Shown: positions 33,320 to 41,940 of the stretch, piece by piece | How the letters are laid out: the number at the start of each line of letters is the position of its first letter | Numbering within the stretch: the stretch's first letter is position 1 | DNA from: CAZDQL01 sp964507325 | GTDB taxonomy: Bacteria > Planctomycetota > UBA1135 > GCA-002686595 | Direction: 5' to 3' | NCBI GenBank assembly: GCA_964507325.1 | Contig: CAZDQL010000008.1 | Coordinates: 1 to 64,000, forward strand | DNA length: 64,000 nt | Made by a program: the position numbers and the translations under genes | Notes under the pieces: model-generated | Database searches by the model: none | The model's input: only the letters and a program-made list of their open reading frames with translations | What the model was told of the DNA's origin: nothing

Positions 33320-35959
33320 TCACTCGGTCAGGCCCATCTCCGGCCGGGTGGGCTCCAGCTCCTCGGGGATCACGATGTCCGCCTTGAGGAGGATCAGGAG
33401 CTTGCGGCTCTGGATGAAGTTGCCCTTGCGCTCGAAGAAGGCCGAGAGGATCGGGATCTTGTTCAGGATCGGGACTCCCGAGCGCAGGTCGCGTTTCGTG
33501 GACTCCTTCATCCCCCCCAGCATGACGGTGCCGCCATCGGGAATGGGGATCGAGGTGCGCACGCGCTGGATCTCGAGCTCGGGCAGCATGATCGTGACCG
33601 AGTTCTGGGATCCCAGGGTGGTGATGCGCTCCTCGATGGGGCGCTTCAGCACGGCGATGGTGGGGCGCAGCTCCAGGGTGATGAAGCGTCGGTCCGCGGA
33701 GACCACCGGCTTGACGTCGAGGATCACACCGTCCTGGATGACCGCCACGATCGGGTCCGCGATCGAGGCCGCCTGGGCGATCTCCACGTTGAAGTCCTGC
33801 AGGTAGGCCACCTGGTTCAGGATCGACAGGTTCGCCCGAGCCGTGTTGTGCACCAGGATCTTGGGCGCGGTGACCAGCTCGAGGCGTTCCGACTTGGAGA
33901 CGGCGCGCAGGACCATCTGCAACTGCAGGTCGCTCAGGTAGGTCCACTGGAAGGAGAGGCCCCCCGAGCGCTGGAACTCGTCGGTCCCGAGCTGGCTGTC
34001 GTAGAGCGCTTCCACCCGCGCGCGGATGTCCCCGTCCTCGCCCTCGTCGTAGAAGGCGCCCAGAGTGTTGTCGCGCCCGGGGCCGTCGGCGAGATCGTCC
34101 GAGGCGGAGGTGTCGCCGAAGTCGTTGAAGCTGTGGGAGCCGTCCCCGAGACCGGGTGCCCCCAGCCCGCGCAGGTCGATCCCGATGTCCTCCAGGAAGC
34201 TGTCCTCCACCTTCATGAAGCGCGCCTGGATGTCGACCATGATGCCCGTCGCCTCGCGCAGGTCGTCGAGCAGCTTCTCGATCTGCTCCTGGACCTCGGG
34301 CGTCTGGTTGACGGTCATGATCCCGTTCTCGGTGATGCGGATCGAGTTGGCCTCGTCCGCGTCCCACGACTCGGGAGCGATGTTGTTGCGGATCAGGTCT
34401 TCGAGCAGCGTGGTGTTGATGACGTTGGCCTCGCGCTCCTCGTAGTCCTCGTCCGGCGGCACCAAGAGGCCCGAGGGCTGCACGTTGATGTCCCGGCCGG
34501 GATAGTCGGGGATGGGGTGGATCAGGTCCTGCACCCCGTAGGTGACGAGCTGCTGGCCACCGGTCAGCTCGTCCACGGTCACGAAGGTGACCACGCCGTC
34601 GGAGACCTTCCAGCGCAGGCTCTCGCGCGTCTCGGCGATGATGTCGAGCACCTTGCGCACGCTGCGCTCGGGGAGGCGCAGCATGATGCTGGTCTCCTCT
34701 TCGTCGAGGTCCTCCCACACCGCGTTGGAGATCAGGAAGTTGATGCCGGTCAGCTGCTGGAGGTAGGAGGCGACGACCTCGAGCGGCGTGCCACCCTCCT
34801 CGTCCCCGAAGCGCGACTCGATGCGCACCGCCTCCAGGCGCCTCAGGATCTCCTCGCGCTCCAGGTTGACGGTGGGATCGAGCTGGCGGTGGGTGAGGGG
34901 CTTCCTGGTGTGCACCTCGCGCCAGCGCTCGATCTGGAACTGCAGGGCGTCCGTCTGGGGGACGTCCATCGTCTCGAGCTCCTCGAAGGTGCGGATCCAC
35001 GCCTGCCGGTAGTGCTTGCGGTTGTTCTCGTCCGCCCGGTGGTGGCGCGACTCGCGCGCCACGCGCCTCAGGCTCTGGGCGTGGGAGTTGCCCGGATCCT
35101 CGAGGAGGATCATGTCGCACCAGCGCTCCGCCTGCTCGAAGCGGTCCGCCACGAAGGCCTTGTTGGCGTTCTCGAAGAACTCCTGGAGCTTGGTCTCGCG
35201 CCGCTGGCGCTCGCTCTGCTCGGCGCGGAGGCGTGCCTCCTCGGCCTCGCGGCGGGCGTCCTCCGCGGCCTGGATCACGGCGTCGTCCCGGAGCCCGGTG
35301 GTCTCCTCGATCTTGCCGTTCACGATCCGCTCGTCGAGGGACTCGGTGGCGATCAGCGGGTGGTAGCGCAGCACCGTCTGCGCCTGGCGGTAGGCCTGCA
35401 GGGCCTCCTCGAACTCACCCGCGTGCACCGCGGCGTCGCCGCGCTTGGCGTGGTCGAGGGCCTCGAGCAGCGCCTGGGCGCGCTTGACCCGCTCGCGAGC
35501 GAGCTGGTCCTCGAAGGCCAACCCGATGCTGGAATACTCGTCCCCGAGCAGCCCCTGGACCTTGCGCACCCCCGCACGGGCTCGCTCGTTGCTGGGGTCG
35601 ATGTCGAGGGCGCGTGCGTAGTTGTCGAGGGCCTCCCGCAGGTCGGCGCGCGACAGCTCGTAGTCGCCGCGCTCGACGTACTGCTCGGCGAGCATCTTGC
35701 CCTGCTCGCGCTGGCGCTTGACGGTGTCGACACCATCCTGCAGCTCGTCCTGGGGGGGGGGCGCACTCGGATCGGGGTCGACGGTGGCTGTCTTCACCGG
35801 TGCCGACGCCGGTTCGGGGGCCCCGACCGGATCGGAGACCTCGTACCGGGACACCGGGCCCACCTCGGGGACCTGGGAGGAGGCAGCGGTGTTCTCGACG
35901 GGGGCGGACTGGCAGGCGACGGTCGCCGCGATCAGGAGCGGGATGAAATACGGCCGCAT
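33320..35959 (-). CDS. Secretin-like outer-membrane lipoprotein with TPR region (secretin B)
   Basis: This 879-residue protein has a lipobox TVAC at about residues 13-16 when started at the ATG at 35959. A longer start at 36004 would bury the signal. A Pro-rich linker (about 20-75) leads to TPR-like repeats (NYARALDIDPSNERAR and others) and a coiled coil rich in Arg, Glu and Ala at about 235-265. An STN-like domain is at about 385-470 (GGTPLEVVASYLQQLTGINFL). The secretin domain follows, with VPILNKIPILSAFFERKG at the signature position, where the usual Gly before the Phe is Ser-Ala. It aligns along most of its length with secretin A and has exactly the same number of residues. Confidence 0.88.
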   Translation of the reverse strand: MRPYFIPLLIAATVACQSAPVENTAASSQVPEVGPVSRYEVSDPVGAPEPASAPVKTATVDPDPSAPPPQDELQDGVDTVKRQREQGKMLAEQYVERGDYELSRADLREALDNYARALDIDPSNERARAGVRKVQGLLGDEYSSIGLAFEDQLARERVKRAQALLEALDHAKRGDAAVHAGEFEEALQAYRQAQTVLRYHPLIATESLDERIVNGKIEETTGLRDDAVIQAAEDARREAEEARLRAEQSERQRRETKLQEFFENANKAFVADRFEQAERWCDMILLEDPGNSHAQSLRRVARESRHHRADENNRKHYRQAWIRTFEELETMDVPQTDALQFQIERWREVHTRKPLTHRQLDPTVNLEREEILRRLEAVRIESRFGDEEGGTPLEVVASYLQQLTGINFLISNAVWEDLDEEETSIMLRLPERSVRKVLDIIAETRESLRWKVSDGVVTFVTVDELTGGQQLVTYGVQDLIHPIPDYPGRDINVQPSGLLVPPDEDYEEREANVINTTLLEDLIRNNIAPESWDADEANSIRITENGIMTVNQTPEVQEQIEKLLDDLREATGIMVDIQARFMKVEDSFLEDIGIDLRGLGAPGLGDGSHSFNDFGDTSASDDLADGPGRDNTLGAFYDEGEDGDIRARVEALYDSQLGTDEFQRSGGLSFQWTYLSDLQLQMVLRAVSKSERLELVTAPKILVHNTARANLSILNQVAYLQDFNVEIAQAASIADPIVAVIQDGVILDVKPVVSADRRFITLELRPTIAVLKRPIEERITTLGSQNSVTIMLPELEIQRVRTSIPIPDGGTVMLGGMKESTKRDLRSGVPILNKIPILSAFFERKGNFIQSRKLLILLKADIVIPEELEPTRPEMGLTE

Positions 35960-36080
35960 GGTCTTGGTCAGCCTAAGATCCACGGGCACCTCGACGGGGC
36001 ACACGCGCCGCGGAAAGGGGCCCGGGGGATGGGGGGCGGGGGGATGGAATGAGGCAGGGGGGCGGTTGGACCCTCCTTCA

Positions 36081-36101
36081 CCCGGGTACTCAGCACCCGG
36101 G
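36081..36101 (-). terminator. Hairpin between the glycosylase gene and secretin B
   Basis: CCCGGGT (36081-36087) pairs with ACCCGGG (36095-36101). Outer bases CTTCAC and GTGAAG extend the structure. It lies 88 bases past the glycosylase stop and could also be in the secretin B leader. The remainder of 35960-36188 is G-rich with nothing recognised. Confidence 0.4.
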
Positions 36102-36188
36102 CAGGGGTGGCGTGAAGAGGGAGTAGCCTACCCATCGGCCCAACGGGGGTCAACGGGCGGACCGGCGGCCGAGGCCGCTGGGGACCGC

Positions 36189-37073
36189 CTAGCGACCCGA
36201 GCCCGGGGGGTTACCGCCCGCCCCGCGGGAGCTTCCGCGTCGGGGCGCGGGGGGGCTCAGCCCCATCTCCGCCATGGCGAGCTGGATGTCCTCCCAACAG
36301 GCCTTCTTCTCCCTCGGGCTGCGCAGGAGGTAGGCGGGGTGGTAGGTGGCGATCACCTTGCGGCCGGCCCGCTGCCAGGTTCGGCCGCGGAGGCGCCCCA
36401 TCGGGGAGTCGGTCCCGAGCAGGTGCCCGGCGGCGTGGCGGCCCAGGGCGATCAGCATCTCGGGGTTCACCAGCTCGATCTGGCGGTCGAGCCAGTGGGT
36501 GCAGAGGCGCTTCTCCACCGGCAGGGGATCCCGGTTCTCCGGGGGGCGGCACTTGAGGACGTTGGCGATGACTACCTGGGCCCGGGTGAGCCCTATCCCC
36601 TTCTCGATGATGTCGCTCAGGAGCTGGCCGGCCCGGCCGACGAAGGGCACCCCCTGGCGGTCTTCGTGGTAGCCGGGGGCCTCTCCGACGAACATCAGCC
36701 GCGCGGGGCCTCGGCCGTCCATGAACACCGTCTGGGTCCGGGAGCGGCACAGGGAGCAGGCGTTGCAGCCCGCGAGCTCGGTCGCCAGGGCGTCCAGATC
36801 CCGGGCGGCCGCCGCCCGGGCGCGGATCGCCTCGCCGCGGCGGTGCGTCTCCTCCTTGCGGTCGGGGGTGGTGCCCCAATCGGAGGGCCACTCCCCCGGG
36901 GGAGCGGCGGGCGCGGGGGCGGCGGATTCCCGCGCAGGGGCCGTGCCCTCCGGCTCCGCCGGCCGCGGCGCCCGGGGCAGGTGGCGCTCCCCCAGGAAGC
37001 GGCGGCGCCCGGCGTGCCGGCGCAGGGCGTGGGTCAGCGCTTCGAGCTCGCTGTGGGGGGACGGCTCGACCAT
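36189..37073 (-). CDS. Family 4 uracil-DNA glycosylase
   Basis: This 294-residue iron-sulfur uracil-DNA glycosylase removes uracil from DNA. After a variable N-terminus of about 100 residues come Cys106 and Cys109 (CNACSLC). Motif 1 follows as GEAPGYHEDRQGVPFVG (130-146). Then come Cys175 in NVLKCRPPENRDP and Cys191 in RLCTHWL, completing the 4Fe-4S set, and the late motif TYHPAYLLRSP (243-253). The Pro-rich linker at 32-60 is probably disordered. The ATG start lies 40 bases inside the end of mtaB, so the genes are coupled. Confidence 0.92.
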   Translation of the reverse strand: MVEPSPHSELEALTHALRRHAGRRRFLGERHLPRAPRPAEPEGTAPARESAAPAPAAPPGEWPSDWGTTPDRKEETHRRGEAIRARAAAARDLDALATELAGCNACSLCRSRTQTVFMDGRGPARLMFVGEAPGYHEDRQGVPFVGRAGQLLSDIIEKGIGLTRAQVVIANVLKCRPPENRDPLPVEKRLCTHWLDRQIELVNPEMLIALGRHAAGHLLGTDSPMGRLRGRTWQRAGRKVIATYHPAYLLRSPREKKACWEDIQLAMAEMGLSPPAPRRGSSRGAGGNPPGSGR

Positions 37074-38419
37074 GGCGCAGAGGATACGTCGCCCGGCACC
37101 GGGGCGCGCCGCTGCGACTCGCCTTCGCAGGGGTCGCCCACCAGGCGCACCTCCCCATCCCCCTCCACGGCCCGCAGGAGCACGGCGACCATCCCCGATC
37201 GGTCGGCGAGGGTCCCCGGCGGGAGCTCGACCCGCTGGTAGCGGCCGGAGAGCCCGGCGCTCGCCCCGCTCCCGGCCCGCACCACCCGCTCCCGGGCCCC
37301 CTCCAGACCGCGCCGGTAGCGCGTCTCCAGCTCCTCGGCAAGCTCCGAGAGCTCCCGGCGGCGGGAGCGCACCTCGGCGGGATCCACGCGACCGGTCAGA
37401 TCGGCGGCGGCGGTTCCGGGCCGGGGGGAGAAGGGGAAGGCGTGCACCCGGGCGAACCCCGCCTCCTCCACGACGGCGAGGGTGTTCTCGAATTGGGAAC
37501 GACCCTCTCCCGGGAAGCCCACCAGGACGTCGGTGGTGAAGGCGGGCCGGTCGAGCCGGGCCCGGATCCGCTCGCAGGCGTCCAGGACCTCCCGCGCCCC
37601 GTGACAGCGGTTCATCGCCGCCAGGATGCCGTCGTCCCCCGACTGCAGGGGCAGGTGCAGGTGCGGGGCCAAGCGCTCGGGACGCTCCGCCATCAGCCGC
37701 ACGACCCCGTCGGTGACCTCGGTGGCCTCGATCGAGGAGAGGCGCAGGCGGTAGGGCAGGGGCGCTCCATCCCCCTCGCGTCGCGGGTCGAGGGCCGCCA
37801 GGCGCTCCAGGAGGTGCTCGAGGTCGAGGCCCCACTCCCGCCCCCAGCCGCCGATGTGGATCCCGCACAGGACCACCTCCACGTGCCCCGCCTCGACCAG
37901 GCGCGCGACCTCCACCTCCAGCTCCTCGGGCCGGCGGCTCCGGGAGGGTCCGCGGGCGTGCGGGACGATGCAGAAGGAGCAGGACTGGTCGCACCCGTCC
38001 TGGATCTTGACGAAGGCCCGGGAGTGACCGGCGAAGGTGGCGATTCCGCCGGCGACCTGCGCTCCCTCCGCAGCGGGGACCAGCCCCAGGGCTTCCAGGA
38101 GTCCCCCCGGCCGCCGCGCCGCCTCCGGCCCCTGGACCCAATCGACGCCGGGGAGGTCCCCGAGCGCCTCTGCCTCCGTCTCCGCCAGGCAACCGGTGAC
38201 GACGATCCGCGCCCCGGGGCCCTCGCGCCCCACCCGCCGGATCGCCTGCCGCGCCTTGCGCCCCGCCTCGGCGGTCACGGTGCAGGTGTTGACCACCACC
38301 AGGTCGGCAGTGTCTCCGTCCACCTCCACCAGCCCACACCCGGAGAGCGCCTCGCGCAGGAGCTGGGTGTCGTACTGGTTGGCCTTGCAGCCGAAGGTGA
38401 GGAACCGCACCGATCGCAC
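37034..38419 (-). CDS. mtaB: tRNA (t6A37) methylthiotransferase MtaB
   Basis: This 461-residue radical-SAM enzyme of the methylthiotransferase family is predicted to add a methylthio group to t6A37 of tRNA. The N-terminal domain has Cys11, Cys46 and Cys77, which hold the auxiliary 4Fe-4S cluster. The radical-SAM motif is Cys143-x3-Cys147-x2-Cys150 (DGCDQSCSFC). The segments HLHLPLQSGDD and TDVLVGFPGE are also typical. MtaB is preferred over MiaB from the TFGCKANQYDTQ start. The start is GTG 38419. The last 40 bases overlap the glycosylase gene, and the final 20 residues (Ser/Pro-rich) look unconserved. Confidence 0.9.
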   Translation of the reverse strand: MRSVRFLTFGCKANQYDTQLLREALSGCGLVEVDGDTADLVVVNTCTVTAEAGRKARQAIRRVGREGPGARIVVTGCLAETEAEALGDLPGVDWVQGPEAARRPGGLLEALGLVPAAEGAQVAGGIATFAGHSRAFVKIQDGCDQSCSFCIVPHARGPSRSRRPEELEVEVARLVEAGHVEVVLCGIHIGGWGREWGLDLEHLLERLAALDPRREGDGAPLPYRLRLSSIEATEVTDGVVRLMAERPERLAPHLHLPLQSGDDGILAAMNRCHGAREVLDACERIRARLDRPAFTTDVLVGFPGEGRSQFENTLAVVEEAGFARVHAFPFSPRPGTAAADLTGRVDPAEVRSRRRELSELAEELETRYRRGLEGARERVVRAGSGASAGLSGRYQRVELPPGTLADRSGMVAVLLRAVEGDGEVRLVGDPCEGESQRRAPVPGDVSSAPWSSRPPTASSKR

Positions 38420-38432
38420 CGCTGCAGCTTAG

Positions 38433-38626
38433 TGAACTGCCCCCTTTCAGTGGGCATTCCCGCATTCCTCCCGCCGCAAACCCCCTACCACGAAGGACTT
38501 CGAGCACTTGCCCCTCGGAGGAGGCCCATCCGCCTCCAGGGAGGTGGGGCAGGCGGCGGGAGGGCTGAAGCGGCCGGCGGTGCCCTGACGCCGAGCCGAC
38601 GGGTGCCCATCGAAAGGGGGCAGTGC
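38433..38626. mobile_element. MITE-like element or insertion-sequence remnant
   Basis: Bases 38436-38456 (ACTGCCCCCTTTCAGTGGGC plus A) and 38604-38624 are inverted copies matching at 19 of 21 positions. The left end begins TGAACTGCCCCC, which resembles the termini of some IS3-family elements as I recall them. About 147 bases lie between the arms, with no reading frame I can support. No clear target duplication is seen. It sits in the divergent gap between mtaB and the lipoprotein operon, so it could carry or disrupt promoters. Confidence 0.55.
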
Positions 38627-38682
38627 CCTTAACCGGGGTGGTGGGGTATCCGGGCGGGCGAGTTGGGCTAGCCTCTGGCCCG

Positions 38683-40038
38683 ATGGTCGATCTCCGCCGG
38701 AGCCTCAGTCTCGTCGCATCCCTCATCCCGCTTGCGGCCTGTGGGGGTCAGGGGGAGGAGGGGACGCCCGCGGGCTCGGGGGGCGCAGAGGCCGCGCACG
38801 CGGAGGAGGCCGACACCGGCCCCCCGTCGGCGGGCCCGACCCGGTCGCGGGATCCGTTGGTGGTGCGGGCGCGGGCCGCGCTCGAGTCGGGGCAGCTCGA
38901 CCTCGCCCGCTCCCTGGTGGAGCAGGCCGTTCCGCTGGCGGGGGTCGAAGCGCCCCTGCTGCGCGCTCGGCTCCACGCCCTGGACCCCAAGGGGGGGTTC
39001 GAGGCGCTGCGGGCGATCGAGGAGGCGCGCCGCCTGGCTCCCGGGGATGCGCGGGTTCCCGCCACCGCGGCTGAGATCCACGCCTGGGCGGGCCGTCTCG
39101 AGGAGGCGGAGGCGGAGCTGCAGCGGGGTCTCGCCGCGGGGGACGTCACCCGGGTGGCGCCCGAGCTCCTGCGGGCGCGGGGGGTGATCACGATCTGCAC
39201 CCCGGGGGTTCCGGCGCGGGCGGGGCTGCGCTTCCTGGAGCAGGCGCGGGACGCCGACCCGAGTCTCCCCTACCTGACCCGTCCCCTGGGGCAGGCGCAC
39301 CTCCTGGTGGCCAAGGAGCTGGCCGCGGCGGGGGAGAATGGGGAGGCGCTGCGCGCCGTCGAGCGCTCCCTCGAGCACGACCCCGACGAGGCCGACGCGC
39401 GCCTCATGCGGGCGGACCTCCTGATGGCTTTGGGGGAGTGGGGCCTGGGGATCGGGATCTACGAGGAGCTCCTCGCCGACGGTCTGCCGTTGGGGCCGGA
39501 GCTCGCCATCCTGTGCCAGAAGGCGGGGTTCTGGGCGGTGAGCGTGGTGCAGGACCGGGAGCTGGGGCTCGACTACCTGCGCCGCGCCCTCGAGTTGGAG
39601 CTGCCGCGGGAGGAGTTCGGGACCACCCTCAGGGTGCTCGAGGAGGCCGCCTCCGAGCGCGCCGCGGAGGGGGCGCAGGCCCTCGCCGCCGAGGAGCGGG
39701 AGGCCGCTCGGGAGGCTCTGGAGGACGCGCTCTTCCTCGATCCGGAGTGCCTGGAGGCGCACAACTGGTTGGGCGACCTGCACTACGGGGTGGGGGAGTT
39801 CGAGCAGGCCGTCGAGCGCTGGCATCGGGTGATCGACACGGGGCGCGTCCTGGGGATCGAGCTCCCCGAGGCGGTGCACCTGAAGCTGGCCCGGGTCCAA
39901 GCGGTGGGCCTCGGGGAGTTCGAGACGGCGCGCGAGACCCTGGAGGCGTACCTCGTCCTGGAGCCCACCGGGGTCTGGGCGGAGGAGACCAAGGCCCTGC
40001 TGGCGAAGCTGCCGCCGCCCCTGGAGGGGGATGGCTGA
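38683..40038 (+). CDS. TPR-repeat lipoprotein
   Basis: This 451-residue protein has a lipoprotein signal with lipobox PLAAC (Cys at about residue 19). A Gly/Glu/Ala-rich tether follows. The rest is TPR-like repeats, for example LEEAEAELQRGLAAGDV, ALRAVERSLEHDPDEADARL, AHNWLGDLHYGVGEFEQAVE and TARETLEAYLVLEPTG. It is the first of five close plus-strand genes leading to a metal-binding lipoprotein. Its role there is not known. The ATG at 38683 gives the lipobox; an upstream start at 38623 would lie inside the inverted-repeat element. Confidence 0.8.
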   Translation: MVDLRRSLSLVASLIPLAACGGQGEEGTPAGSGGAEAAHAEEADTGPPSAGPTRSRDPLVVRARAALESGQLDLARSLVEQAVPLAGVEAPLLRARLHALDPKGGFEALRAIEEARRLAPGDARVPATAAEIHAWAGRLEEAEAELQRGLAAGDVTRVAPELLRARGVITICTPGVPARAGLRFLEQARDADPSLPYLTRPLGQAHLLVAKELAAAGENGEALRAVERSLEHDPDEADARLMRADLLMALGEWGLGIGIYEELLADGLPLGPELAILCQKAGFWAVSVVQDRELGLDYLRRALELELPREEFGTTLRVLEEAASERAAEGAQALAAEEREAAREALEDALFLDPECLEAHNWLGDLHYGVGEFEQAVERWHRVIDTGRVLGIELPEAVHLKLARVQAVGLGEFETARETLEAYLVLEPTGVWAEETKALLAKLPPPLEGDG

Positions 40039-40049
40039 CGGAGGGGGAG

Positions 40050-41267
40050 ATGATCGGCCCCCTGCTCATGAGCGCCGCCCTCGCCGGGCTCCACCCCGGC
40101 CCGCCCCTCTACGCCCAGGTCTTCATCGAGGAGTCCGAGGTGCTGCTGCAGATCGCGGGCGAGCAGAAGGTCGTCAACCCCTGGCTCGGGATCGAGGGGA
40201 TCCACGTCCCGCCGATCGATCCGGGCCTGCAGGCGCGCTTCCAAGCGGCGGCTCCGGAGCTGATCGCCGCGGGGGTAGAGCTGGCGATCGACGGTGAGGT
40301 GGTCGCCGGCGAGCTGGTCGCCGTGGAGTGCTTCGCCTTCGGTCCCGGCAACGACGAGCCGAACCTGCAGATCGACGTGCGCTACCCCTGCCTGGGCACG
40401 CCGAGCGAGGTGCGCCTCACCTGGGGGCTGTTCTGCGACGAGGGGTGGGGGGTGCCGACCCCGTTCCGCTGCTCGGCGGAGCGCTCCTTCTACTTCCCGA
40501 CCCTCACCCGGGAGGAGCCCTCCTACACCTGGCACGCGCCGGAGCGCAGCCTGACCCCCGGCGCCGACGTGGAGCCGGTGGCGGCTCCGGGCGAGCGCGT
40601 GCGACCGAGCCGCCTGCCGATCCTCGCCCTGTGGGCCGCCCTGGTGGCGGTCCTGCTCCTGCGCACCCCGCGCGCGCGCCTGGTCGCCGGAGCCTTGGGC
40701 TTGATGCTCGCCGGCGGAGCGTGGCGCTTCGGCTCGGGGGGACTCGCGATCGCCATGCCCGATCCGGAACAGGCGCTGGCAATCTTCGACAAGCTGCACC
40801 AGACCGTCTACGGGGCGTTCGAGGCGCGCACCGAAGACGAGCTGTACGCCATCCTCGCCTCGGCCGTGGACCAGGATCAGATCGACGAGCTGTACTCGGA
40901 GATCCACGAATCCCTGGTGCTGCGGGAGGAGGGAGGCGCCTTCTGCACCATCGAGGAGGTGACCCCCATCGAGCACGGTCTGGTGGCCCTGGAGCCGGTC
41001 GCGACCCGCCTCGAGGACCTGCACTTCGAGATCGACTGGTCGTGGCGGGTCGCGGGGACGGTCACCCACTTCGGGCACAGCCACCGGCGCACCAACGTGT
41101 ACCGTGCGCTCTACTCCGTGGCCCACGACGGGAGCGGCTGGAGGATCGCGGCGCGCGAACTCCTGGAGCACAGTCGCTCCACCGACGGGGGCAGGATGGA
41201 GACGTTGACGGGGCCGGAGGAGCCAATGGGCGACGAAGTTGAGGATTGGGAGGAAGAGAATGGCTGA
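40050..41267 (+). CDS. Hypothetical membrane protein of the metal-transport operon
   Basis: The family is not recognised. The 405-residue protein begins with a signal-like stretch (LLMSAALAGLHPGPPLYA). About 155 extracytoplasmic residues follow, probably beta-rich, with paired Cys. Two hydrophobic segments are at about 191-205 and 212-235. The second soluble domain (about 236-385) contains THFGHSHRRTN, a His cluster that could bind metal. A GGAGGGGGAG site precedes the ATG. It overlaps the ATPase start by eight bases, so it is likely part of the same transporter. Confidence 0.75.
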   Translation: MIGPLLMSAALAGLHPGPPLYAQVFIEESEVLLQIAGEQKVVNPWLGIEGIHVPPIDPGLQARFQAAAPELIAAGVELAIDGEVVAGELVAVECFAFGPGNDEPNLQIDVRYPCLGTPSEVRLTWGLFCDEGWGVPTPFRCSAERSFYFPTLTREEPSYTWHAPERSLTPGADVEPVAAPGERVRPSRLPILALWAALVAVLLLRTPRARLVAGALGLMLAGGAWRFGSGGLAIAMPDPEQALAIFDKLHQTVYGAFEARTEDELYAILASAVDQDQIDELYSEIHESLVLREEGGAFCTIEEVTPIEHGLVALEPVATRLEDLHFEIDWSWRVAGTVTHFGHSHRRTNVYRALYSVAHDGSGWRIAARELLEHSRSTDGGRMETLTGPEEPMGDEVEDWEEENG

Positions 41268-41940
41268 GGTCCCCGGTCTCCTGATCGAAGGACTCGAGTT
41301 CGCCTACCCCGGCGGGGAGTTCGGCCTCCGCCTCGACGAGCTGCGCCTCGAGGCGGGGGAGACGGCGGTGCTCGTCGGACCGAGCGGCTCCGGCAAGACC
41401 ACCCTGCTCGATCTGGCGGCGGGGATCCGTCTGGCGGACCGCGGGCGCGTCCTGGCGGACGGCTTCGACTGGAAGGCCCACTCCGACGCCGCGCGGCGCC
41501 GGCGGCGGATCGGTCGCGTGGGGCTCGTCTTCCAGGAGTTCGAGCTCCTCGACCACCTCTCGGTGCGGGAGAACCTCCTCTTGCCCTTCTTCCTGAACCC
41601 CGCCCAGACCCTCGACGACGCCGCGCGCGAGCGCGCCCGAGGGCTGGCCGAGGCCGCGGGGATCGCCGCCCACCTCGACCGCGGGCCGCGCGTCCTCTCC
41701 CACGGGGAGCGCCAGCGCGTGGCGATCTGTCGCGCGCTGGTGACCTCACCCTGCCTGGTGCTGGCGGACGAACCCACCGGCAACCTCGATCCGGAGACGA
41801 CGGGGGTGGTCCTGGAGCTGCTGCTCGACCAGACGCGGGCGGCGCGGGCGAGCCTCTTGATGGTGACCCACGACCGCGAGCTCCTGGGCGCCTTCGAGCG
41901 GGTCTTCGACCTCGGAGCGCCGGGAGGGCTCGCGCGGTGA
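41260..41940 (+). CDS. ABC transporter ATP-binding protein (LolD/MacB type)
   Basis: This is a 226-residue stand-alone ATPase. It has Walker A GPSGSGKTT, Q-loop FQEFELLDHLSV, signature LSHGERQRVAICRAL (Gly to His in the second Gly), Walker B LVLADEPTGNLDP and switch VTHDREL. The DEPTGNLD phrase is typical of the LolD/MacB/FtsE group that works with FtsX-type permeases. The next gene is such a permease and overlaps it as GTGA. I chose ATG 41260; a TTG at 41239 is possible but adds seven basic residues. Confidence 0.9.
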   Translation: MAEVPGLLIEGLEFAYPGGEFGLRLDELRLEAGETAVLVGPSGSGKTTLLDLAAGIRLADRGRVLADGFDWKAHSDAARRRRRIGRVGLVFQEFELLDHLSVRENLLLPFFLNPAQTLDDAARERARGLAEAAGIAAHLDRGPRVLSHGERQRVAICRALVTSPCLVLADEPTGNLDPETTGVVLELLLDQTRAARASLLMVTHDRELLGAFERVFDLGAPGGLAR

